A stretch of DNA of 64,000 bases, taken from NCBI GenBank assembly GCA_029556545.1, contig JAKQEQ010000076.1, forward strand, positions 61,231-125,230, read 5' to 3'. The number at the start of each line of letters is the position of its first letter. Positions within the stretch are counted from its first letter, which is position 1. This DNA is from Candidatus Hydrogenedentota bacterium. GTDB lineage: Bacteria; Hydrogenedentota; Hydrogenedentia; Hydrogenedentales; JAGMZX01. Under the pieces are notes generated by a model. It saw only the letters and a program-made list of their open reading frames with translations, was not told where the DNA came from and searched no databases. Made by a program: the position numbers and the translations under genes. Below are positions 1 through 8,945 of this stretch, in pieces.

Positions 1-139
1 GACTGGCTCACCTACTTCTCCTCTTCCTAAGCTATATTCCGAGAACTGAGACCTCTCCATACACTATACAATTCATTAGCATCCGATGAGCCCCGTGTGT
101 ATTATACAAGAGCATAATATCACTTAATCGCACGGCAAC

Positions 140-1813
140 TCATTTGTTTTTCTGATCAAGCAAACACAGTTGTTGCGCACTAGCATCCGACGTTACGAAA
201 CGGCGAAGCACAGATGCCGTGCAAGCACTGATGAGCTGCTTTTCCATCTCCCTTGGCTCAATCTTCATGAGTCCGTCACGATATTCCCGTCCTGGTTTAC
301 CTTCCTCAAACCACCGCTGCGCTTCCTTATTAAGGCATTCAAGGACAGTTAGCTTCTCCGTCCTTGTCCTGACGGGTTTTCTAAACCATCCGCCCAGAAT
401 ATTTGTAAGGTGTAGTAGATGCGCACTGTTCAAAATGAACCGCGGGGCACCGCGAAAGAGATACGTAACAAACAGATCGGCTGGCTGGTCCGGGATCGGG
501 AGCGAGTACCAATGCTTTAGACGCCGAGCCGTTGCTGTCATATGAAGCCCTTCACGTACCCCCTCCCGTAAGTACTCCTGAACTGCAGGATGCAACTTCT
601 CGATACTGACGCCCGGCAACGACAGCAGCCAACATGCGTGGCCGGAATCGCGAAGCACATTCCAGTTCACTTTGGAAAACTCGCAACCGTCTATAGGGAT
701 ACGTGTAGGCATGACCGGTTTGAGATAGCTTTCCGGAATCTGACGTCTTTTCACGTCATCATCTGATAAAACAAAAAACGCATTGCAGCCAGTCGAGATC
801 CCTCGTCTAATTCGGAGGGCTTGACCAAGACTGTTGCGCCCAGAAGGTCTTATTTCGGCAATGCTGGCAGTGGAGTCCGGACGATCAAGAACGTACAACA
901 ATGCTAAGGCCTTCGATCGGGGCGTACGCAGTTTGACGGGGATGACGTGTTGCGTTGATCGCCATCCGTGCCTCAAGAGAAGATCCGCTCGAAGGTGCCG
1001 GGAGTGCGCTGAGCCTGCAGCCTCCATTGGGAGAAGGAACAGGATGCGCCCGTTGTCGAAAGTCCTCCTGTGCTTCTGCGCGGCAACCCGCAGAATGTCC
1101 ACAGCTTTGCATAGAAAGTAGTTTCCGGCACCCGATAGCGGCGAAATATCTATTCCCAAGCTCGACCTGAGCCGCTCAAGCACGCTGTCGCGCGCCCGAA
1201 GGTTGTGAGACCGGACGTAGGGTGGATTGGACACAAACATATTTGGAGGCGGCAACCCCTTCTGCTCAAATCTATCTTGACCCAAGGTCAAGAAGTTTCC
1301 ATACCACACCCTGAAACTGGCAGGCGCATGGATTATCTCCAGCACATGGGCCGTACTCAGTGCTAGAATTGGGTCGCTTTCAACCCCGATATACCCCTTG
1401 ATGTCGATACCACGACGCAATACCGTTTCAGCGAAGATACCCGTACCTGCACCAGCATCACATAACACGTCATTCGTGTCCGGCACGCAAACTGACAAGG
1501 CCCACTCGGCGATTTGTGCTGGCGTAAAGTACTGCCCTTTGTGCTTTCGGTACTCAAGACTAAATGCTGCGCAATACAATTCTGCGAACACCTCAGCGTG
1601 ATATTTCCCCTCAGCGCTGAGCGCCATTCGGAGCTTCTCCAAGGCGTCTGGAAGGTCTCCAGTAAGTGTCGCTACCGGATAGGTTGGGCAGTTCTCTATG
1701 CGTCTGTATGTCGCTTTTCCAGCAAGAGCTACGAGGAGCTGCAGCAGAGTGACTGGTGAGCCCTTAACAAGACTACTCAACCTATGAATTGGTGCTCTAA
1801 CCACGGCGATCAC
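140..1813 (-). CDS. N6-adenine DNA methyltransferase, PglX/Eco57I-like (orphan, coupled to kinase-HD gene)
   Basis: Predicted SAM-dependent DNA methyltransferase that modifies adenine in a specific DNA site. Visible motifs in order: motif X GQYFTP at residues 93-98, SAM-binding motif I DAGAGTG at 119-125, and catalytic motif IV NPPY at 196-199. The C-terminal third, from about residue 335 (GISTGCNAFF), resembles the target-recognition domain of type IIG and PglX-type enzymes. No nuclease or helicase domain is visible, so it is not a self-contained type IIG enzyme. The start is GTG, and GTGA overlaps the stop of the upstream kinase-HD gene, so the two are translationally coupled. Codon and base composition are more AT-rich than in genes beyond 5.6 kb, which suggests transfer. 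The fold is secure; the target site and biological role are inferred. Confidence 0.85.
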   Translation of the reverse strand: MIAVVRAPIHRLSSLVKGSPVTLLQLLVALAGKATYRRIENCPTYPVATLTGDLPDALEKLRMALSAEGKYHAEVFAELYCAAFSLEYRKHKGQYFTPAQIAEWALSVCVPDTNDVLCDAGAGTGIFAETVLRRGIDIKGYIGVESDPILALSTAHVLEIIHAPASFRVWYGNFLTLGQDRFEQKGLPPPNMFVSNPPYVRSHNLRARDSVLERLRSSLGIDISPLSGAGNYFLCKAVDILRVAAQKHRRTFDNGRILFLLPMEAAGSAHSRHLRADLLLRHGWRSTQHVIPVKLRTPRSKALALLYVLDRPDSTASIAEIRPSGRNSLGQALRIRRGISTGCNAFFVLSDDDVKRRQIPESYLKPVMPTRIPIDGCEFSKVNWNVLRDSGHACWLLSLPGVSIEKLHPAVQEYLREGVREGLHMTATARRLKHWYSLPIPDQPADLFVTYLFRGAPRFILNSAHLLHLTNILGGWFRKPVRTRTEKLTVLECLNKEAQRWFEEGKPGREYRDGLMKIEPREMEKQLISACTASVLRRFVTSDASAQQLCLLDQKNK

Positions 1814-4686
1814 ACTTCCGCAATGACACCTTCTAGTTCCTTGACAAGGGAATGCTCGGACTGTTCGTAGGCCAGACTAACCAGATTGGCAACTTGAGGA
1901 TGACATAGAATACGCACGGGTGCTATGGCTTCGATCATGCTCTGCATCGTCTTCTTCCATCTCTTGTCCTCCGTTGCCAATCGTGCGTCTTGATGATATG
2001 ACCGTTCCTTCAGTTCGGGTACTACTCCAAGCGGTCGTTCATATCCCACTTTGTTGGACGGGCGAGGCACATCGACCAAGATCAGCAGATTATGTTCGCA
2101 TAGGGCGCTGAACTCGTCCTGCTTCAATAAAGACCTTGTTTGTAAATCCCCCCAATCCTGTTCCAAGCGTTCCTGCACGCGTCTGTGGAGATTCTCGCAT
2201 AGTGCAATGCATTTCGGCCAGTCCAATCCATCAAGCTTGCCGATTACTGATTCATGTGTCCCGCCGCGATTCAGCGTAGCAACCCGCTTATAAAGCTGTC
2301 GGCTTTGGATGCCCGTGATCAGATTGCGACTCTTCTGATCGGCTTGTGGAAGATTGGCAATCCACCGCAGCATGAGCCAATCCGTCCAGGCTACCCCCGG
2401 GTACCACATTGCCTCTCCGCACATCTCTGATGCAGCATGTGGCTCCTGTATGTCGGCCAGTGGAAGCTCAGCAACAACGCTCTCCGACGGTTCCCCCATC
2501 ATGTCCAAGGGCGACAGAGGGCGGTCGTCTGGCTGCCCTGCCTCACGACCAATTTCGAATGGCGGCACAAGAGCCTTGACAAATACGACAAGTTTCTCGC
2601 GAATCTGTGCCTCCAGAGCCGAGCCTCTCCGAGACGATGACCAGAAGACTTCGGGAGGTAGGCCCATTGCTGTCGCGTATTGAAGCATTGCTTTTGCGAT
2701 TCTGGATGTATGATGCCAATACACTGTTGCCAAGAGCTGATAGCGTGCCTGTCCGAATGCGTGTGCGCTTGCGATTCCCTTGTCATAAACACCGAGGGTA
2801 ACACGCCGCTGAAGCGTCTCATCAGGTATGATCGCTACCGTTAACACTCGGAAGAATCTTTCAAGGTCAAGCTGTTGGCCATAGGGAAGCTCACAACGGG
2901 CAGAATCGCGCACGATGTAGTCGGCCTTGTCTGCATCAACAGGCCCATCTATGATGGCAGAGAGCACGTCGTACTTGAACGATCTAGGCTCGACTTGTTC
3001 CACTAGGTCTTCGTTCCGTGAGTGCGCCGTAAGGATCCTCCGAAGGGACTCCACTCGCACATCCCAACCATTTTGCGAGTCCTCAATAATTGTCTTGAGA
3101 GTACGTCCCCGGCGGTCCGTAGTCGTGTCCTCCAACAGTGATAGGCCGATTCGTGTATGTTTGAATATCCCTGGATGGACTTCCTCCAAGTCGTGCGCCA
3201 ACGGATATTGACCGAGGTCGTGCAATAGGGAGGCTAGGAGAACCGCATGGAGGTCCTCAATTCCTACAAGATTTCGAAAGATTGGATTGCCAAGATCGTT
3301 AAATAGATACCTAATATAATTGGTCACATATGTATAGGTTCCAAGCACATGATCGTAACGTGCATGATCAGCTGTCGGGTAGACCAAGCTTACCAGGCCA
3401 AGCTGGCTCACAAATTTCAACCGTCCTACTAATGGGTGCTCAAGAACCCCTCGAAGGCGCTCTGTCTGCACTGTGTTGAAGCCAGGCACCAATCTAACGA
3501 TATGCTTCGAATAGGTCGCGAGTTCCGGGACGTGATCTTCAATGTTCCAACCGCCACGTTCTTTTCGTAGATCACGCTCTACATCATTGAGGTTGTCATA
3601 CTTGAGGCCGGTGTAGTGTTTCGCTTCGAGGCCTGGGAATATCTGGGGCGCATGTTTGAACGTAACGGGAGGCTGACTTCGGTTTTGGCCATCCAAAAGT
3701 CGCGTTGCCAGAAAATGCAGTGATCGAAACAGTGGCAACTGCGGAACCACGTGCGGCCGAATGCTAGCCACTTCATGGAGCGCTTCGAGCAGACAAATGC
3801 CTAGCGCGTAATAATCGAAAGGAATTGCTAGTTCGCTGCGCTTGATTCCGCCTCGAACTCGATTGGACGACGCTTTTTCCACTTGCCGATGGAGGAGAAC
3901 GGGGTGGGCGTAGCGTTTGGTGAAAAACACGTCGATAGGACTGTGGTCGCCGCAATCAATAGTCTCAACAGATCCAAAGTCTATCGCCGTGAGATGTGTG
4001 TGCTCAGCAATCAAGACGTTGTCCGGCTTGACGTCGAGATAAACGTAGCCGCAATTATGCAGATAATATAGTGCGCTGGTCCACTGAGAAAATATGATCC
4101 CTAAATCTGCCAAGAGAGCGTTTATGCCAGCAATCGTCTGCCCGGCGTCATACCTTGGGTCCGGAAGCTGTGCTTCCAGCTGAGTGATCTGTCTCCACAG
4201 CCATGTTTTGTTTTTCTCAGGCTCGTCTTGGCTGTGGGTGAAAAACTGTGCCGACCCCTTTATGAATGGCTCAACGATATAGGTAAGGTCTGGGCAGTCA
4301 GTTTGTGATTTGTTAGTCGCGGGTGGGAATCTTTTTGAGCCAATATGAAGTACGTTGATAATGTTATGATGAGTAAGCCCTGGGAGTATACGAGTTTCCT
4401 TGGTAACCATGGACGCCTCGAGACTCGGGATGTTCGGTCGATTGAACTTGATGACCACCTCCTGGGATAGGTGGTCGTCCTTGCCCAGGAACACTATACC
4501 AGTACCGCCGACCGCAATGGGCCTCGCAAGTGAATATCTACCGAGGAGTTCTGTGGCGAGAGCGGCGAGATATTTCTTGATGGTCGACTTCTCGCGGGCA
4601 AAGTCAGCTTTCCTTGTGTCGCCATAGAAAGTCGACATTTCCGTAAGCCACGAGTCGGTTGAGGGAGCAGCAGGTGTATTTGACAT
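1810..4686 (-). CDS. Ser/Thr protein kinase fused to SAMHD1-like HD phosphohydrolase
   Basis: A 958-residue fusion. Residues about 50-310 form a protein kinase: glycine loop around 59-65 (VGGTGIVF), ATP lysine K80, catalytic loop YLDVKPDN (D218, N223; the usual HRD is YLD) and a DFG motif at D236. Residues about 420-620 form an HD domain of the SAMHD1/dGTPase type: H441, H489-D490 in HDLGQYPLAH, and D584/D586 in the VDADK segment that matches SAMHD1 GIDVDK. The position matching SAMHD1 H210 is Gln493. The C-terminal 340 residues are not recognised. There is a good ribosome binding site (AAGGAG) before the ATG. It is the first gene of an operon with the methyltransferase. Likely activities are phosphorylation and dNTP or nucleotide hydrolysis. 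A role in phage defence is inference from the architecture and the methyltransferase partner. Confidence 0.85.
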   Translation of the reverse strand: MSNTPAAPSTDSWLTEMSTFYGDTRKADFAREKSTIKKYLAALATELLGRYSLARPIAVGGTGIVFLGKDDHLSQEVVIKFNRPNIPSLEASMVTKETRILPGLTHHNIINVLHIGSKRFPPATNKSQTDCPDLTYIVEPFIKGSAQFFTHSQDEPEKNKTWLWRQITQLEAQLPDPRYDAGQTIAGINALLADLGIIFSQWTSALYYLHNCGYVYLDVKPDNVLIAEHTHLTAIDFGSVETIDCGDHSPIDVFFTKRYAHPVLLHRQVEKASSNRVRGGIKRSELAIPFDYYALGICLLEALHEVASIRPHVVPQLPLFRSLHFLATRLLDGQNRSQPPVTFKHAPQIFPGLEAKHYTGLKYDNLNDVERDLRKERGGWNIEDHVPELATYSKHIVRLVPGFNTVQTERLRGVLEHPLVGRLKFVSQLGLVSLVYPTADHARYDHVLGTYTYVTNYIRYLFNDLGNPIFRNLVGIEDLHAVLLASLLHDLGQYPLAHDLEEVHPGIFKHTRIGLSLLEDTTTDRRGRTLKTIIEDSQNGWDVRVESLRRILTAHSRNEDLVEQVEPRSFKYDVLSAIIDGPVDADKADYIVRDSARCELPYGQQLDLERFFRVLTVAIIPDETLQRRVTLGVYDKGIASAHAFGQARYQLLATVYWHHTSRIAKAMLQYATAMGLPPEVFWSSSRRGSALEAQIREKLVVFVKALVPPFEIGREAGQPDDRPLSPLDMMGEPSESVVAELPLADIQEPHAASEMCGEAMWYPGVAWTDWLMLRWIANLPQADQKSRNLITGIQSRQLYKRVATLNRGGTHESVIGKLDGLDWPKCIALCENLHRRVQERLEQDWGDLQTRSLLKQDEFSALCEHNLLILVDVPRPSNKVGYERPLGVVPELKERSYHQDARLATEDKRWKKTMQSMIEAIAPVRILCHPQVANLVSLAYEQSEHSLVKELEGVIAEV

Positions 4687-5626
4687 CCAAGTCTCCTTCC
4701 TGAATTGCGATGACGCGAATCCACGATGTCACGAATTCAAGCCACGAGGACAACTACTTTGTGCGAATCCGGAACTCCGGAGTAGTAGTTCTCTCGGCTA
4801 CAGTCATGATCGTGGTCGCCACACGGACGCTCTTGCGCGGTCTGCCTTCCCTATGCTTGTTGCTGGCCATAGCGCGACCGTATTCTTGCGCGCAGCTGGC
4901 TTGCGTAGCGTGTGCGGCTCCCGTTTCCATGGTCACGCCCGCGTGAAGGGCTCCAGCGATTTTCGGCAGTGTCCGGATTGTCTCACTCCGTCTCATTTGA
5001 TTCAAGCAGGCTTGAGTCAACGTGTGGCGACGGTTGCGCCGAGCGCAAGAATACAAGACGCGGCGGCCGTTCTGTTCTCGTTTGGCTCAACTAGTCTTCC
5101 GGCTTTGCCCGTCGTCAGAGTTGCGCGAAACGAGTCACTGAGAAATCGTACCACGCTCGGACGTGTATTTCAAACGCTCATTCGCTGTGTTAGGCGTGGT
5201 CTTGGGCCTTGTCGCATAGCTGGTGATCAGTCCGCCCAACAGTTTCAGTACTCGTGCTGTAAGTAGCCAGCAACGAGTATCCTGCTTGCGGTTGGATAAT
5301 CCTATGCCCGGCGGAAAGTAGCGAGAATCGCGTGGGATCCTCCTGCTAAACTTCGATTGGCTGGCGTTCCTGGCACAGGCCAAAATCCAGACCCAGTTCA
5401 CGACCGCACGTGCTGGTTGGCTCGGGTGCGTAGTCAGTAGGCAGGCAGGCAGGGGGCGCTTGCTGGTGGATACACGGAATTCTTCGCAAGCGACCTCGAC
5501 CCGCTCCCAGCTGCACAATCCCAAGACGTGCGCCTTCGTTTGCGACCTCTCCCAAGGGCAACTTTCTTGCCCAGGGCGTTCACAGTCTAATAGTCAGCCG
5601 TTGCATTCCCGCCGCGCCTACCGGCC
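4687..5626. other. Intergenic region, no supported gene
   Basis: About 940 bases between the kinase-HD gene and the ribonucleotide reductase. Short open frames exist on both strands (for example 4754-5056 and 5135-5524, both minus), but they show no recognisable domain and no convincing start. The end next to 4686 must carry the promoter of the kinase-HD/methyltransferase operon. The stretch is of mixed composition and may mark the right boundary of the acquired module. I see no tRNA, integrase or clear direct repeat here. Confidence 0.5.
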
Positions 5627-7732
5627 TTACGGCGCGACGCCGACGCGGTCCTTGCTGGGGGCGGGCAGTTCCTCGACTTCGAGTTCCTGCTGCTGGGGCA
5701 TGTGCTCGGCCACGATGATCTCGCACTTGTCGCCGTCGCAGAAGAGGTCCTGGGCCTCGTCGGTGTTGATGGTTTCGAGGGTGAACGGCCGCAGCTTCTC
5801 GATAGCCTGCTCGAAGACCTCCTTGGGAATCTCCTGATACGGCGCCTGGGCGTAGTTGTGCTCCTTGAGCGGCAGAAAACTGACGGACTTGATGCGCGTC
5901 TCGTAGAGTTCGAGTACGAAGGGGATGTCCTTTGCTTCCTCGGGCCGGAAGGTCACGGTGGCGCTGACCTGGTTGTCCGCCCAGTAGTAGGCCATCTGCG
6001 CCACGTTCTCCATCTGTTCCCAGATGGACACGTCGCGCTTCGAGCGGTTGAAGTACCGCTCGTGCACCGGGAAGTAGACGATCCACGTGTTGTCGCCGTA
6101 GACGGATTCCTCGATGCGGTAGCCGGCCTTGCGCAGCGGCTCGATGAGGGGGCTCGTCTTGTCGATGCGGATCGTGCGGTAGTAGTACTCGGAGTGGGGG
6201 TAATGGATTCCCGGCGAGACGCCCGGCAGCAGCGATACGGTGCCGCTCGGCTTGACGCTCGTCGTCTTGATGCTCTGGGGAATGCACAGCCAGTCCGAAT
6301 AAATCTTGTCCAGTTCGCGGACATAGGCGTAGCCGTCGTCGCACCAGCGGAAATGGCTCCGGCGGCCATGGCGCTCGAAGCTCTCGACGATGCCGGACTG
6401 GGACAGTCCGATGCGGCGGTTGCGCAGCATGATCGCGTTGGTGCGTTCGTTGTGCGTCGGGATCAGCGTGACGGTCTTCGCGTAGAGATAGGCAAATTTG
6501 AGGGTGCGCTTGTACTCCTCGATGGTCTCGTGCCGCGACGGGAAGGTCTCGACAAGGTTGCAGATTTCAAAGGATTCGAGGCTCTGCTCGGCGCAGGGAT
6601 TCGTGCCGGCCACCTTCGCGTCGGCCCACGTCGCGCCGTCCTTGAAACGCCCGAACGCCCGCGCGTTCTCGCGCCAGAAGTAGCCCGGCTCGCCGTTCTT
6701 GGCGGTCTGGGCGCCCACGGGGCCGTAATCCATGCCCTCGCGCGCGCTCACGCTGTTGTTGGACGCCCAGCGCCAGGCCGTCAGCTTGTCTTCGTGCAGC
6801 TTCGGGTCCTTCAGCCGCAGGTACTCCTCATCGCCGGGATCCCCGAGGGCGAGTTCCGCCGTGCGGCGCACGCCGCCCGAGACGACGCACTTGCCAATGA
6901 CGTTCATGAGGTCCGTGATATCCGTCGAGGTAATGCGCTCGCCGATGCGGGCGTCGAGAATCTTGGTGAGGTTATTGACGCACTCGATAAGCGGCCCGGG
7001 GCCGGGGGCGATGCCGCCAAAGGTCTTGATGGGCGCGCCCATGGGGCGGATTTTGCCGTAGTCGATGTGCGTGGGCTTGAGCGCGCGCCCGATATAGGCG
7101 TTCAACATCGTGCGCACCAGGTCGCACCAGCCCTCCTTCGAGTCCTCGACCGTGAACGTGTAGTCGCCGCCGGTGGGCCGCTGGACGCGGATTTTGCCCG
7201 CGCCGCTCGTGTCGAACGCCACGCCGACGCCGAGCATGGACATGTCCATGAGGAAACAGAACGGCTCCGCGAAGTCCGTGTCGATTTCCTCGGTCGAGAC
7301 GAACGCGCAGTTGTTCAGCGCCGCCGATCCCCGCTGGTAGATGTAGTCCGTGCCCATCATCCACAGGCCGCGCCCCGGCGGCAGGAACTTGAAGTCCCAC
7401 ATGAGCCGGTACATCTCCTGGGCCGAGCGCTGCGCCTTCTCGGGATTCCACGGGAGCTTGAGGTTCATACAGTGGGTCTTCTGGATGGTGTAGCACCCCT
7501 CGACCACCCGCCGCACCGTCTCCCAGTACTCCTCGGTCCGGCCGGCGCCGTTCTCGACGACCCGCGCGTAGGTGCGCTTGTAGGTGATGTACCCCAGAGG
7601 TCCCCAGGCCGGCTGTTTCCCGCGAAACAACTGGATGAACTCCTCGGACAGTTTGAATGGTTCCTTCACCGGAAACAGCATGGTCTGCGCCTCCCTCTTC
7701 TGGCTGTTGGCGTTCTCTTCTCGCTGTATCAT
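5627..7732 (-). CDS. nrdJ: Adenosylcobalamin-dependent ribonucleoside-triphosphate reductase (class II)
   Basis: Reduces ribonucleoside triphosphates to dNTPs using adenosylcobalamin to generate a thiyl radical; monomeric class II type. The key active-site string NPCAE, followed eleven residues after its Cys by the Cys of EICNL, matches C408, E410 and C419 of the Lactobacillus enzyme. The NNC near the N-terminus supplies the other redox Cys. The phosphate-binding TTSVKPSGTVSLLPG loop is intact. A CX4C pair (CDGDKC) near the C-terminus fits the shuttle cysteines, but about 32 further residues follow it. The frame is open to 7762. I prefer ATG 7732 because its ATGA overlaps the stop of the upstream four-helix-bundle gene; ATG 7681, which has a strong GGGAGG, is the alternative. 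It is the last gene of the thyX operon. Confidence 0.93.
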   Translation of the reverse strand: MIQREENANSQKREAQTMLFPVKEPFKLSEEFIQLFRGKQPAWGPLGYITYKRTYARVVENGAGRTEEYWETVRRVVEGCYTIQKTHCMNLKLPWNPEKAQRSAQEMYRLMWDFKFLPPGRGLWMMGTDYIYQRGSAALNNCAFVSTEEIDTDFAEPFCFLMDMSMLGVGVAFDTSGAGKIRVQRPTGGDYTFTVEDSKEGWCDLVRTMLNAYIGRALKPTHIDYGKIRPMGAPIKTFGGIAPGPGPLIECVNNLTKILDARIGERITSTDITDLMNVIGKCVVSGGVRRTAELALGDPGDEEYLRLKDPKLHEDKLTAWRWASNNSVSAREGMDYGPVGAQTAKNGEPGYFWRENARAFGRFKDGATWADAKVAGTNPCAEQSLESFEICNLVETFPSRHETIEEYKRTLKFAYLYAKTVTLIPTHNERTNAIMLRNRRIGLSQSGIVESFERHGRRSHFRWCDDGYAYVRELDKIYSDWLCIPQSIKTTSVKPSGTVSLLPGVSPGIHYPHSEYYYRTIRIDKTSPLIEPLRKAGYRIEESVYGDNTWIVYFPVHERYFNRSKRDVSIWEQMENVAQMAYYWADNQVSATVTFRPEEAKDIPFVLELYETRIKSVSFLPLKEHNYAQAPYQEIPKEVFEQAIEKLRPFTLETINTDEAQDLFCDGDKCEIIVAEHMPQQQELEVEELPAPSKDRVGVAP

Positions 7733-8151
7733 GCCTTTATCCTCTCGATGCCCGACGCACACCCCGCGCCGGACGAAACTCCCTCATCCATATATCCTTC
7801 CAGCAACCGTGTCAACTCCGCCGTGGCCCGCAGCAGCGGCGCGATATCCGCGTACCGCACTTCCGTGGCCAGCAACAGGCTGTGCCGCACTTCCTCGACG
7901 GCCTCGATCGCCTTGTTGATATAGTGGCGACGCTCAGTCCGCTCGCTGTATTTCAGTCCGTCAGCGATTTTCAGCGGCAGGGTAAACGCCGTTTCGCCGA
8001 GCTGCCCGGGCCACTCCCGGGGACACGCCCGCGACGGCCCCCCGAACAGACGCTCGGCGTCCTCGACGAAGCGGCAGGCCAAATGCCACAGCACGAGGTC
8101 GCGAATCGTCGGCTCGTGCCGCGCGGCGGCTTCATGCTCTCGCAGCATCAT
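7729..8151 (-). CDS. Four-helix-bundle protein, S23/23S rRNA intervening-sequence family-like
   Basis: A 140-residue, mostly helical protein. The pattern of about four amphipathic helices, with a central stretch resembling the PLKIADGLKYSERTERRHYINKA region of S23-type four-helix-bundle proteins, places it near the family named for proteins encoded in 23S rRNA intervening sequences. That family forms pentameric bundles and has no settled enzymatic role. Here the gene sits between thyX (11-base gap) and the ribonucleotide reductase (ATGA overlap), so it is probably co-translated with both and may act as a small structural or nucleic-acid-binding partner. Family assignment is moderate and function is unknown. 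Confidence 0.6.
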   Translation of the reverse strand: MMLREHEAAARHEPTIRDLVLWHLACRFVEDAERLFGGPSRACPREWPGQLGETAFTLPLKIADGLKYSERTERRHYINKAIEAVEEVRHSLLLATEVRYADIAPLLRATAELTRLLEGYMDEGVSSGAGCASGIERIKA

Positions 8152-8162
8152 TCAGGCTCGCC

Positions 8163-8945
8163 TTACACCTTGCCGCAGGCCGTCTTGACCCACGGCAGTC
8201 CGTCCACCGTTTCCACTTCATAATCGCCGAACAAGTTCGGATACCGCTCTCGGACCAGGTCAAACACCTTGCCGAAGAGCAGTCGAATTTCCTCCTCCGC
8301 GTGCGGGTCCGTGCGCATCTCGACTACGTGCCGCAGCGCCCGGATGTTGCAGGACCAGCCGATGGTCGTCGCCACGCCGATGGGCGCGACCCGCCGGAAC
8401 GCCGAGGTCAACTTCTTCTTGGCGTCGAATTCCTGCTCGTCCTCGATCCCGTAAATCTCCGCGAGCGTGCGCTGGAGTTCCTCGAGTTGCTCGATGGTCC
8501 GCACGAAGACCTCCATCCCCTCTTCGCTCTCGCGGATTTGCGTCGGCGCGTAGACGGACAGTTCCTCGAGCCGCACGAAACGCAGCGACTCCTGGGAGAT
8601 CGCCGTGCCGGCGCGGTGTCGCACCAGTTCGTGGGTCACGACGCGGCTCACGTCCGCGAAAATGAAATTCATCACCCCGTGCTCGAGCACGCTGCCGTGC
8701 CGGACCCGGATGATGTTCTCGAGGTACTTCGCGTTGCCTTGCCGCACGCGCTTTACGTTCGGGTTCAGTCCCGGCTCGAAGGACCGATAGCATAACCGCC
8801 CCATAACCTCGGTCAGCCGCTCGACGTCGCTCGGCGCGTCCGTGCCCCACGAGGCGACGCCGATATGCTCCAGGTATGCTTGCAGGCCGCCCTCGTGAAC
8901 GCGGGTCTCCCCGACCAAAAAGACTTTCGGCTCCACAACCTTCAC
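8163..8945 (-). CDS. thyX: Flavin-dependent thymidylate synthase
   Basis: Converts dUMP to dTMP with methylene-tetrahydrofolate, FAD and NADPH; homotetrameric cytosolic enzyme. The ThyX signature is present as RHRAGTAISQESLR. The spacing from RHR to the last Ser is one residue longer than in the textbook RHRX7S motif, as in the RHRAGTA-type subgroup. The N-terminus begins VKVVEPKVFLVG, a normal ThyX start. The frame is open to 9038, but the GTG at 8943-8945 has a well-placed GGTGAGG upstream, so I use it (260 residues). First gene of thyX, four-helix-bundle protein, nrdJ: a compact dNTP-supply operon. No thyA is visible in the window. Confidence 0.92.
   Translation of the reverse strand: MKVVEPKVFLVGETRVHEGGLQAYLEHIGVASWGTDAPSDVERLTEVMGRLCYRSFEPGLNPNVKRVRQGNAKYLENIIRVRHGSVLEHGVMNFIFADVSRVVTHELVRHRAGTAISQESLRFVRLEELSVYAPTQIRESEEGMEVFVRTIEQLEELQRTLAEIYGIEDEQEFDAKKKLTSAFRRVAPIGVATTIGWSCNIRALRHVVEMRTDPHAEEEIRLLFGKVFDLVRERYPNLFGDYEVETVDGLPWVKTACGKV

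Noticed and set aside
4754-5056. A 100-codon minus-strand frame upstream of the kinase-HD gene, a possible third operon member
   Set aside because: No domain, no good ribosome binding site and unremarkable composition. I cannot support it, though its strand and position are suggestive.
5135-5524. A 129-codon minus-strand frame
   Set aside because: No recognisable motif or start signal; likely chance.
5702-7924. A 740-codon open frame on the plus strand opposite the ribonucleotide reductase
   Set aside because: Long antisense frames are expected in GC-rich genes; it has no domain and lies fully over confident coding sequence.
7729-8151. Four-helix-bundle gene considered as an avd accessory of a diversity-generating retroelement
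   Set aside because: No reverse transcriptase or template/variable repeat is nearby; the neighbours are dNTP-synthesis genes.
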